Assembly (NCBI GenBank): GCA_020137815.1 | Contig: CM035352.1 | Location: forward strand, 2,086,529 to 2,150,528 | Source: Hormiphora californensis | Lineage: Eukaryota > Ctenophora > Tentaculata > Cydippida > Pleurobrachiidae | DNA: 64,000 bases | Reading direction: 5' to 3' | Shown here: piece after piece, positions 23,460 through 35,400 of the stretch | How the letters are laid out: every line of letters starts with the position of its first letter | How positions within the stretch are numbered: position 1 is the first letter of the stretch | Translations under genes and position numbers: made by a program | Notes under the pieces: model-generated | What the model was told of the DNA's origin: nothing | Database searches by the model: none | What the model saw: the letters and a program-made list of their open reading frames with translations, nothing else

Positions 23460-26400
23460 ATGATTAGGAGACTTGTGGTTTTCCTCTACTGTTTGTTGGG
23501 TACCTCAGGTAAATTATTTTTTTGTTATAGTTCTTTCAAATGCGATTCATACTAACAGTCTGGAACTGCTAGCCGGGTCTGGGACATTTGTCTAGAACTG
23601 TTAGCCGGGTCTGGGACACTTGTCTGGAACTGTTAGCCGGGTCTGGGACACTTGCCTGGAACTGTTAGCTGGGTCTGGGACACTTGTCTGGAACTGTTAG
23701 CCGGGTCTGGGACACTTGCCTGAGTCTGGGACACTTGTCTGGAACTGTTAACCGGGTCTGGGACACTAGTCTGGAACTGTTAGCCGGGTCTGGGACACTT
23801 GTCTGGAACTGTTAGCCGGGTCTGGGACACTTGCCTGAGTCTGGGACACTTGTCTGGAACTGTTAACCGGGTCTGGGACACTAGTCTGGAACTGTTAGCC
23901 GGGTCTGGGACACTTGTCTGGAACTGTTAGCCGGGTCTGGGACACTTGCCTGGAACTGTTAGCTGGGTCTGGGACACTTGTCTGGAACTGTTAGCCGGGT
24001 CTGGGACACTTGCCTGGAACTGTTAGCTGGGTCTGGGACACTTGCCTGGAACTGTTAGCCGGGTCTGGGACACTTGCCTGGAACTGTTAGCTGGGTCTGG
24101 GACACTTGTCTGGAACTGTTAGCCGGGTCTGGGACACTTGCCTGAGTCTGGGACACTTGTCTGGAACTGTTAACCGGGTCTGGGACACTAGTCTGGAACT
24201 GTTAGCCGGGTCTGGGACACTTGTCTGGAACTGTTAGCCGGGTCTGGGACACTTGCCTGAGTCTGGGACACTTGTCTGGAACTGTTAACCGGGTCTGGGA
24301 CACTAGTCTGGAACTGTTAGCCGGGTCTGGGACACTTGTCTGGAACTGTTAGCCGGGTCTGGGACACTTGCCTGGAACTGTTAGCTGGGTCTGGGACACT
24401 TGTCTGGAACTGTTAGCCGGGTCTGGGACACTTGCCTGGAACTGTTAGCTGGGTCTGGGACACTTGCCTGGAACTGTTAGCTGGGTCTGGGACACTTGTC
24501 TGGAACTGCTAGCTGGGTCTGGGACACTTGTCTGGAACTGTTAGCCGGGTCTGGGACACTTGTCTGGAACTGTTAGCTGGGTCTGGGACACTTGTCTGGA
24601 ACTGTTAGCTGGGTCTGGGACACTTGTCTGGAACTGCTAGCTGGGTCTGGGACACTTGTCTGGAACTGTTAGCCGGGTCTGGGACACTTGTCTGGAACTG
24701 TTAGCTGGGTCTGGGACACTTGTCTGGAACTGTTAGCTGGGTCTGGGACACTTGTCTGGAACTGCTAGCTGGGTCTGGGACACTAGTCTGGAACTGTTAG
24801 CCGGGTCTGGGACACTTGTCTGGAACTGTTAGCTGGGTCTGGGACTCTAGTCTGAAACTGTAATTAATAATTACTTACATGATTACTAATTATAGAACAC
24901 AGTAACACACATTTTTTAAATTCTACAGCCACGTTAGTGTTTTCCGATGGATCTCAGGACATCACAAATCAATTCCTATTTACAAGTGGAGTAACCGATA
25001 TCACCTTTGGTTGTTCTTATAGTTATACTGTGGATGATCCCAATGTTTTAACTTTAACATGGACGGATAACAATGGTAAGTGTCATCCAGATTTATCTGT
25101 TATAGAGAACATATAAATTCTCGTTCCGAAAAAGTTGGTACCTCATAACGTGTGAACTGTGAGGGCTCGCCAAGTGTAACTAATCTTCTCTGGTCGTGTG
25201 TTGGACCCTGTTTGTAGTACCTACTACCCAATAGATCCTGCGCCGTGTACGTTGTTCTGAAAACTAACTAGTATGTAGTTTCTTTACCTTCCTGCAGGTG
25301 ATCCTGTGACTGCCAGTATAGACAGTTCAGAAGCAGGCATAATCAAACTCCCACTTGAAGTTAACAAGGCTTCAATGAAAGCACCTTACACATGTAAAAT
25401 GATTAATACAGCCACATCGGAAGGGGAAGTAGCTACTCTGAATATTTATCAAGTCACAGGTTAGCCAAAACTGTTGTTACTTGCTCTGCAACTGTGCAGT
25501 ATGTAGTGATTTTAATTATTATAGTAGTCCCTATTAATTAGAGTTTAGCCTAATTGATCCCATCTTTCTGATGATTTATTTCATTACTCATTAGAATCGA
25601 CATGTGTTATCTAAATTGGCTTATTGCGTGGCTAGATCGATTTGAAGATAAAGATTTTCCAGTTTTTCACCTGTCTTGCTCAACCCTGTCTCACTGCGTT
25701 GAAAAATGAAATAAGGGCTTGAACAAAACAATTTATCACACGATTTAAACAAATAATTGCTAACATATTATAATTTATGTAATAGCTAGGCATAGCAGGG
25801 CATAGCTAATACTTATTATACCTTTCAGAATCTACTAATGATAAACACACGGTAGCAGAATTTAGTGCCGAGTCCGCGACACCACTGGTCCTTTCTGTTA
25901 CCACAGATAAACCTGCTTTAGCTGATGATGATGTCACGGTGTCATGTACATCTTCAAAAACAGAAGTAAGTAAACCAGTTTATAACAAACACATTATACA
26001 AATTCACCAAAGCTTAACCTCACTTGTATTACAGGTTTCTGTATCAGAAGGGAGTGCAACTGTAACATATGATAACGCGGGTGCAGAAGTCGGTAGTCAC
26101 ACTTCTGCAACATGTACATTTACCTTCTTCAGTCACTACACTGTTGACGTAGAATCTGCTGTCACCATCATCGGCGAAGGCGGTGAGTAATATGCAGGAA
26201 CTGACCGAATCAGGAAATACTGGTCCCTCATTGGCTGACAACCAGTCACGTGACCTAAATAACGAGTTCTTATTGGTTGTTTACTTGTGTCGGTCGGTTC
26301 CTGATCAATATGATTACTCAGAAACGTCGTTGGTCCAAGTTATGATCGATGGAAATGAGATGGATGGGAATTCAGCAGAGTTTATGTTTACTACGAGTGA

Positions 26401-29400
26401 TATGGATGCAGTGGAGCTGGAATGTGGTTATTATTCCTTGGCCGCGATAACAGATGAACAAAAGGCTCAGTGGAGAGATAGTGAAGGTAAGACAAAGAAA
26501 TAATCAAAGTTGTAGATTACATGTATTCAATTTGGCAATAAATATAAATAGATTGTTTATACTATAATTATTATACAGGAAAAGAAAGTTGTTCATTAAT
26601 CAACCAATATTATTATTTAACTGTAATAACGTATTAATTTCCCTATTAGAAACCATAGTGGCAGGTGTCGAAAAAGACTCTGAGTTCGTGTCAGTTAATA
26701 CGATAACGATTGATCCTGCAAATGTAAAATCTCCATACACCTGCAAAGCTAAAACTGTTTCCGTCTACAAAGTGACGAGTAAGTAAGAATACAACTAAAG
26801 GGAACTGTAACACTTTTACTACAGCTCCCGAGATACTGAATGAGCTGTTAGCCAAAACTGTTGTTACTTGCTCTGCAACTGTGTAGTAGTGATTTTAGCT
26901 ATATGTAGTAGCCCCTATTAATTAGAGTTTGGCCTAATTGATCCCATCTTTCTGATGATTTATTTCATTACTCATTAGAAACTACAAGTGTTATCTAAAT
27001 TGGCTTATTGCGTGGCTAGATCGATTTGAAGATAAAGATTTTCCAGTTAATCAACTGTCTTGCTCAACCCTGTCTCACTGCGTTGAAAAATGAAAAGGGC
27101 TTGAACAAAACAATTTATGACATGGTGTAAACTGTAAACAAACAATTGCTAATATATTATAATTTATGTAATAGCTAGGCATAGCTGGGCATAGCTAATA
27201 CTTATTATACCTTTCAGAATCTACTTATGGTAAACATACGGTAGCAGAATTTAGTGCCGAGTCCGCGACACCACTGGTCCTTTCTGTTACCACAGATAAA
27301 TCTGATTTAGTTGAAGCTGATGTTACGGTGTCATGTGCAACTTCAAAAACGGTAGGAAGTAAACCAGTTTATAACAAACACATTATACAAATTAAAAACA
27401 ACAGAAGTTTTTAAGGTCTTTACAATTGTTTCATGATGCCCCACGAGGAGGCACCAATCATCAGTATAACAAACACATTATAAATTCACTAAAGCTTAAC
27501 CTCACTTGTATTACAGGTTTCTGTATCAGAAGGGAGTGCAACTGTAACATATGATAACGCGGGTGCGGAAGTCGGTAGTCACACTTCTGCAACATGTACA
27601 TTTACCTTCTTCAGTCACTACACTGTTGACGTAGAATCTGCTGTCACCATCATCGGCGAAGGCGGTGAGTAATATGCAGGAACTGACCGAATCAGGAAAT
27701 ACTGGTCCCTCATTGGCTGACAACCAGTCACGTGATCTAAATAACGAGTTCTGATTGGTTGTTTACTTGTGTCGGTCGATTTCTAATCAATATGATAACT
27801 CAGATACGTCGTTGGTCCAAGTTATGATCGATGGAAATGAGATGGATGGGAATTCAGCAAGGTTTATGTTTACTACGAGTGATATGAATGCAGTGGACCT
27901 GGAATGTGGTTATTATTCCTTGGCCGCGATAACAGATGAACAAAAGGCTCAGTGGAGAGATAGTGACGGTAAATTAACTAAGAAATAACCAAAGTTGTAG
28001 ATTACATGTATTCAATTTGGCAATAAATATGAATTGATTGTTTATACTATTATTATACAGTAAAATAATATTGTTCATTAATCAACCAACATTATTATTT
28101 AACTGTAATACCGTATTAATTTCCCTATTAGAAGCCATAGTGGCAGGTGACCCCAATGACTCTGAGTTCGTGTCAGTTAATACGATAACGATTGATCCTA
28201 CAAATGATGTAATAAAATCTCCATACACCTGCAAAGCTAAAACTGTTTCCGTCTACAAAGTGACGAGTAAGTAAGAATACATGCAACTATAGGGAACTGT
28301 AAGACTTTTACTACAGCTCCCGAGATACCGAATGAGCTGTCTAACCTTTCACCAGATTCATTTTAACAGAACAGAATTAAGTTGATTATGCTACCAATTA
28401 TCATTGATATATCATTGATACGTCCCATGACAGGTGCCGAAGAAGGTGAAACACAGGTTATTGTGCTAGGTCAGCAACCCGCCAAAGCTACACACACTGT
28501 CATCACCACCGACACAGATATGATCGATGGTGATGTGACCGTTTCTTGTACAGATGATACCGGCAATTCGGTATGATACAAATTTCAATAATAACATATA
28601 TATAATTATATAGAATATTAGGTTTATGTTCCAAGTTATAATCATAATATTAGAGTAGGACGTGTGATTGTTTGTGTGTTTTAAAATTGTGTAGTAGTTA
28701 CTAGTTAGCTATATTGACTATCTTGAGTTGCCTTTCTCGTCACTCTGTCACTCCAGACAAAAGGGTCAGAACACCCCCTTCCCTATATATAATACCGGCT
28801 GTGGGCCTCAATTCATATCTACAACGTCCTTCATTCTTACAGGCGACTATAACTGAGGTAACTGTAGCTTCTGGTGAGGTATCAGTAACAGTTGCTCCTC
28901 CCCAAACAACCGGAGATACGCATTTCGAATGTGTCTTCACCTTTTTTGGAGAATACACACAGTCAGTGACTACAACATTGACCATGATTGAATGTAAGTG
29001 GGTCATTAAATAACAATAAATATAATATACATATATAACTATGTATAAATATAACTATGTATAGTCTAGTTTTGAGAAATCAGTAGGAGATTCAGCGTGT
29101 CCCTGTAAATTATAATCCTCAACACACTTAACTGCAGAGTGCAGTCCGCAATGTTTTCTGCGTATCAGTGTAACAACACCAGTACCTGCACTGATCACGT
29201 TCTATTTCCAGATAAGATATCCCATTCACCGGACATTCTCATGACTGGGCTGCCTATTACATTTACCTGTACGTGTAAGGGCACGGAGGTTGGTTGTGGA
29301 ACACTAGAACTAACTGACAATGTGGAAACTGACTCAGAGTGGACTTCTGATGCATGGGATGAGGACACAGACAGCATTACAGGAACGGGCACAATTACTT

Positions 29401-32400
29401 TTGGTGAAAAAGGGCTAAAGAAGGAGTTTGCTTGTGGATCTGATACCCAGACAGAAAGTTCTTACGCTTCGTTGGAGCTTGATGTTGTGGGTAAGTTATT
29501 GATTCTTACCGCGGCTCCAAACTCATTTCAGTTCCCTTATTCCTTTGGATAAAGTGTTTTATTAACTGTTACCCTCCTCCAAGATGTTACACTCGGTGTA
29601 GTTGGGTCTCAGTCTGCCACCAAGTACATAGCAAAAGGCCAAGATGTCTCAGTATCATGGACGATTGGACCATTTTCTACGACTCAAACTGACGGTCCGG
29701 CGGAAGGTGATGTTACCATGGGATCAACCACTGGAGGAGTTGTAAGATCATTCACAACTAACGACATCGTGTACACTGCAAAAATTAATAGTAGTGAGGC
29801 CAAGGAGAATCTACCTCTCACTTTTAAATTCAATGAAGGAACGGTATATGCGGGGAGGACTGTTGACGCAAAGGAAGTGGATGTTATTGGTAAGTTGTGG
29901 GATAAATGTAGAGAGGGTCCACCCCACTGCCAATGTTTTGGTATCGATAATCAGTGAAATGGACTTTGGCAAACCTGCATAGTGCATTATAATGATGCTG
30001 TTTCAACCAACTTCAGCAATGATAATTGTGTATCATATACTAACATGTTAGTATGATACACAATTATTATTTCTACGAACGGCTAATGAAGCAAAGCTAA
30101 CCGGAATACTCCTTCATCAAAACTAGGTTTAACGACGTCTCTGGCTGCAGCATATATTCTTGACGAATCATTAGGATGTAAAATTGGAAATGTGACCATT
30201 ACAGCTCTCACTGCTCAAAGCCCACCAAAAATTACTTGGGATGATAAGGTGAGTACGTATGAGATAGATATGTCTGCATACTGTTAAGTGCTTATTCTAA
30301 CTAATATAAGTGTGATGCCTTTGTTTATCTGGTGAATATGCTGAACAAATGATGATGATGATATGGAGCTTATAACAAAGTAAAACAAGTTGTTTTAGTT
30401 TGTATCTAACCTGTGATTTTGAACTTTGTTCCAGGGTGTGTCAAGAACAAGAGCTATGGATAAGGATGGAGACATTTATAGAAGCAATGAAATAGACTTC
30501 ACATGCGCTGTCGATCTTTCTGGAATAGTGAAGTATAATGGTGATAAAGTTGCGAGTGGCTTTGAGCTAGCAATATCAACTTCTGTCCAAAGTATGTGAA
30601 AATCCTCATTTAAGTTGTCTGAGAAACATGCTAGATAGATTCTTAGATATTTTTATATAGTGTTTCTTATTTGTAGTGTTATTGTAATCCTTAGTGCAAA
30701 AGAGGTGATACTTGATCCAGATTACTGCAGATTATTACTCCACGTAATTAAATGATATCACTATATAACATACACATTGTATATTACATGTTAATAATAC
30801 AATGCTCTTATAGGAACGAACGTGTTTGGAACTGCAACCCGATTCATCGAGAACAGTAATGTCAACGAAAAACATTACGGTTTTACTCTTACCACAGCGA
30901 CCACTTTAACCATTGCGAATAGCTGTAACGGAGGCACAGTCAGCTCCGATAACCAAAGTGTTGCAATTGCGTCAACTGATGACTTTACTAATAACAGGAC
31001 CTGTAAGATAGAACTGTACGATGACAGTACCCTTGAGGCTGACGATCATTATACATACACATTTGCACGTGATGGTAGGTACTTAGTTAATAGCATAGAC
31101 TAAAATAACTATATAGCATAGGCTATTTTCGATTTCGGTTTCAACTTTTTTCCCTCTGTTTTTTAATCTGTTTAATGTTTTAGTGCTTGAGCTGGAATCT
31201 ACTAAGGACACTATTTTTGTGGGCGAAGAGGCGATATCACAGGATTTGAAGTGTAAACTGACAGGACCTAAATCTGTGGCTGAGTTGAATGCCGCTTACG
31301 AACCAAATCCCTGGACTTTCGCATTGGGTGAGTTAGTTTGAGCTGTTTTACTTGTTTATAAACTTCGTAGTCAATTAATCAGTAATCTACATTGTCGGGC
31401 GTAGGTGTTGTGGGCCTTGTAACCGGTAAAATACATTGTACATAACATGATGTTTGATTGCAGATGGAATTGCAGATCAAAGTACTGCTACAATTGGAGA
31501 TGTTACTACATACACCGTCACCGCCACTGATCCTGGGACGTATACTTGTCTAGTGAAGTCTAAAGATGGAACGGGAGAAGAGGCCTCCGTTTCAACTACT
31601 ATATACCAAGTGACATCAGGTAACATATCAATTAAACATGTGGAAACTTTTAGCGCTTGGGGGCTTTTACGATTCCCTGTTGTCTCTACCTCGCCGCTGC
31701 TACCTTTTTACCTAGCAACAGAAACTGTTGCCTAGCAACGTATGTTCGATATTAATAACATTATTGTTTAGTAGCAGTAACAGATACATCGTACATTGGA
31801 ATATTTGCCACTGTATTCCACACTCCACAAACACGAATTCATTCCTTATAGTTGCTAATGAGACGGTGTATCTAGACGATACTATCACACAGAAAAGCCT
31901 GGACTGTTCTAAATCTTATACTGTTAATCCTGATAAATCTGATTTGGTTCCCACTTCTTATTCGTGGACTAAGAATGACAAAGCCGAAGTTTTTGATACG
32001 ACGGTAAACAAGCAAGCTGCAAGTTGTTGAGTTAATCTCAGTGAAAATTAGTTTGTTAGAACTACGTAATTTATATATTTGCTCCGATCCCAACACTCTC
32101 TTCCCAGGAATCGATAACAATAGCACCTGCGAATGACGACAAATATGTCTGCACAATGAAATTCGATGATAATGTTTCAGTATCCCATAAATTTACAATC
32201 CTTGTCACTATTCCTAGTAAGTTATTTTTGGGTTAGTTAGCCAAACGCTGATCAAACTACCTACCGCGTGGGTATCATTAGGGACACTTATACAAAGTAC
32301 AAGAAATCCAACGTGTACACACCATCCGATAAATATATCTACTAACTCCAGTTTTTATGTTTTTATTTTCGGTTTCCCATCAAATAGTAGATACCTATGG

Positions 32401-35400
32401 TGCGTTGGATTTCTTGTAGTGTTCCTAAACACACAAGTAAAATTTAGAATTCTAAACCCAACCTCCCACTATAATAATATACCCTACAAGAGATGGAGAG
32501 CATCACATTTTATTATTTATCATTATTTATTTATTTTAGTAGTTCTGGACTACAAAATAACTATTAACTATTGCAGAAATTGAGGTCACGCCAGCTGAAG
32601 CTAAATGTTATCAAGGAACAGATACAAAAATGACAATTAAAGTAACAGGAAAAGATCCAACATCATCAGTAGTTGTGTCAATTACTTCTGACAAACAAGG
32701 TAAAATTGTACTTTTTTACGTAGGTCTACTTGAGTGAGAACGTATATGTGTTATGTTGACTATTGATTATTGCTTTAGATTCAGACTTTCCGTTTGACGA
32801 CGTCGATTTGACATACGACACGAAAGAAGCGGCGTTTATCGGAACAACAGATATTGTCCTGGTCCCTAATGATGATACTTATGATGATTATAATTTAAAG
32901 TTTTTCATTAAGGGCCAAGAAGATAAAGTATCCAAAACCGTTCCGTTTGATGTAGCTGAATGTAAGTACTAATTGGGTTAGGGAACGTGATCTTGGGTGA
33001 GAGAGTCAAGGAGTACTTTATATACTATGTATACATATTTTATATATTGTATTACTTCAACAGTCTTTCCAGTAATTTAACTTTTACCACAAAGCTATTT
33101 TCAGGGGTAACACGTCCCGATAACGCGGTATATAACTACAAAGACGCAACGATGGACTTGGTTTACACTATTCAGCAAATAGATAATATAGAGCCTAGCA
33201 TTATAATTTCAGATTCACCATCTACTACCAATAAAATGACATGTTCTGTTGATAAAAACTGTACATATACTCATAAAATTACGAAGTTCAAAGACGATAC
33301 TATATCTGTTAACATTACTTCAACTGAAGGGGATGTTAAATACTTGGTCAGCAGATCCACAAAAACTATTACTCGGGGTAAGTATAGCTGGTAAAAACAT
33401 AATACTATTTAATTGTCATTCGCGTTATTATAATGTAGAAATTAGTGTTGTAAGATTAAGGGGAAGTTTGTCGAGGCTTCCTAATCACTAATCACTATTC
33501 CAGCGTTGGTCGTGGAAAATCCATTCTTCCTTGCGGAGGGAGCTGTAGCACAATTATCTTGTAAAATGACCGCAGAATACGTATGTATTAATAATGTATT
33601 AATTAATATCAAAATTGAAAACACTAATATGTATGTAGTACATATCTTTTCTTGAGAGAGCGGGGGGGCACTCCCGTAATAGCTAATCTTTGACACTGAG
33701 AACGCTCAGCTGGTGTACTTGAATTTTAATGCGCTCTTGCGCTAACATGTCAAATGAAATAAAGTAAATAACGGGTGACAACTAAAAATCTGGACAATTT
33801 TCTGTGAGCTCTAGCGCCGTCCCCGTTTGAGATACAGCTTCAGGACAATGATAGAACGATTTTTCAGACAATTTTGAATCAGAATAACATAACGGGAAAG
33901 ACTAAAAATTTCATTTTCATTGCCATATCGCATCATTTCCTCTTGGCCCACCAAAGCATGTAGTACGGAGATTTGAGATTTCTATGTGATCAGAAACAAA
34001 CTTCCCGATGAAATAGAATTCTCAAAATTGGAAGTCTGGTAGTTCATGCCATAACCAACATAACTGCCAAGTTTCAACATTCTAGCTCATCAGGAAGTTG
34101 GTTTTCCACGTCATAAATGTTTCGAGAGATCGTCAAAATGGCGATTTCTCAAATTACCTGTAAACTACGATTTGAAAGGTTTGTTACAGATGATTCTGTG
34201 ATCAGAATTGAGATTAACGGAGTGTGAAACAAAGTTAATTTCGTTCAAAATTGTCTGAAAAATCATTCTATCGCTGCCCCGAAGCTGTATCTCAAAAAGA
34301 ACAGGCGCTAGAGGTGCTAGAAAAGTGTGTAAATTTCACGTAATACATGCTTTGGTGGGGCAAGAGGAAATGATGCGATATTGCAATGAAAATGAACTTT
34401 TAAGTCTATCCCGTTGTGTTATTCTGATTCAAAATTGTCTGAAAAATCGTTCTATCACTGTCTTGAAGCTGTATCTCAAACGGGGACGGCGCTAGAGCTC
34501 ACAGAAAATTGTCCAGATTTTTATTTGTCACCCGTTAAAATATCCCAAAAAGGTTTCGGATCCAGATCTAAACATGCTAAAGTGGAACGTAACACCGGAG
34601 CTTGAGAATATGGTACAAAAGCTTGATCTGGTTTTCGATAGAGATGATAAGGTGTGGCTGGCTATTCTAAATGGTAAGGTTTACTCATAAATGAGCCATT
34701 AAGTTTTATATAGCATTAAAAATTATTTCAGGTATTTGTTATAGGTATAGGTATATCAATACATGTATCACCTGCTGATTGAATTCCAACAATTATTACA
34801 GTGACTGTGACCTCTACGACTACGGCTGATAAGATCAACGAACTATCTTGCTCCAGTGTTACCTACAATGATTTAGACGCTCAAAATCCTACTGTCGGTC
34901 AAATAATAAGTAAGTGCTAATGATAGTAACAACAAAAGTACAAAAGAAACAGAGAGATTGTTACCTTTACTATTGAGAGAGTTGGGCCACCACATAACAC
35001 TTCCTCAGCATTACCTACGATTAAACTCTCACTGAGTAACGTGGACGAGGATGGACAAGTGATCGTGAATTGTATATTCAACGAAGTAACAACACCCGGT
35101 GAATTCAGTGGAAAACTGGTACACCCAGGCACATCTCAATGGACGGAGAAGGAAGTAACTAATACAGATTTTGAAGAAATAAAGTACATCAACTCTGCCA
35201 TTCACTACTCTGATGCGGGCTCCTACAGTTGTGAGGGTTCCTACAATCACACTGGCCATGACATTGTCATTATCAAATCGGAGATGAAAACTCTCACTGT
35301 CAATGGTTTGTTATATTATTGTTACTTTCCAACATTGTTACTTATACATATAAGAACGAAGATCAGATATCGTATACTTTCCTCATTTAGCGTTGCTTAT

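Noticed and set aside
29139-29211. Coding sequence upstream of 29212 as part of the Ig exon
   Set aside because: The frame from 29139 begins in the intron. TTTCCAG at 29205-29211 gives the phase-1 start consistent with neighbours.
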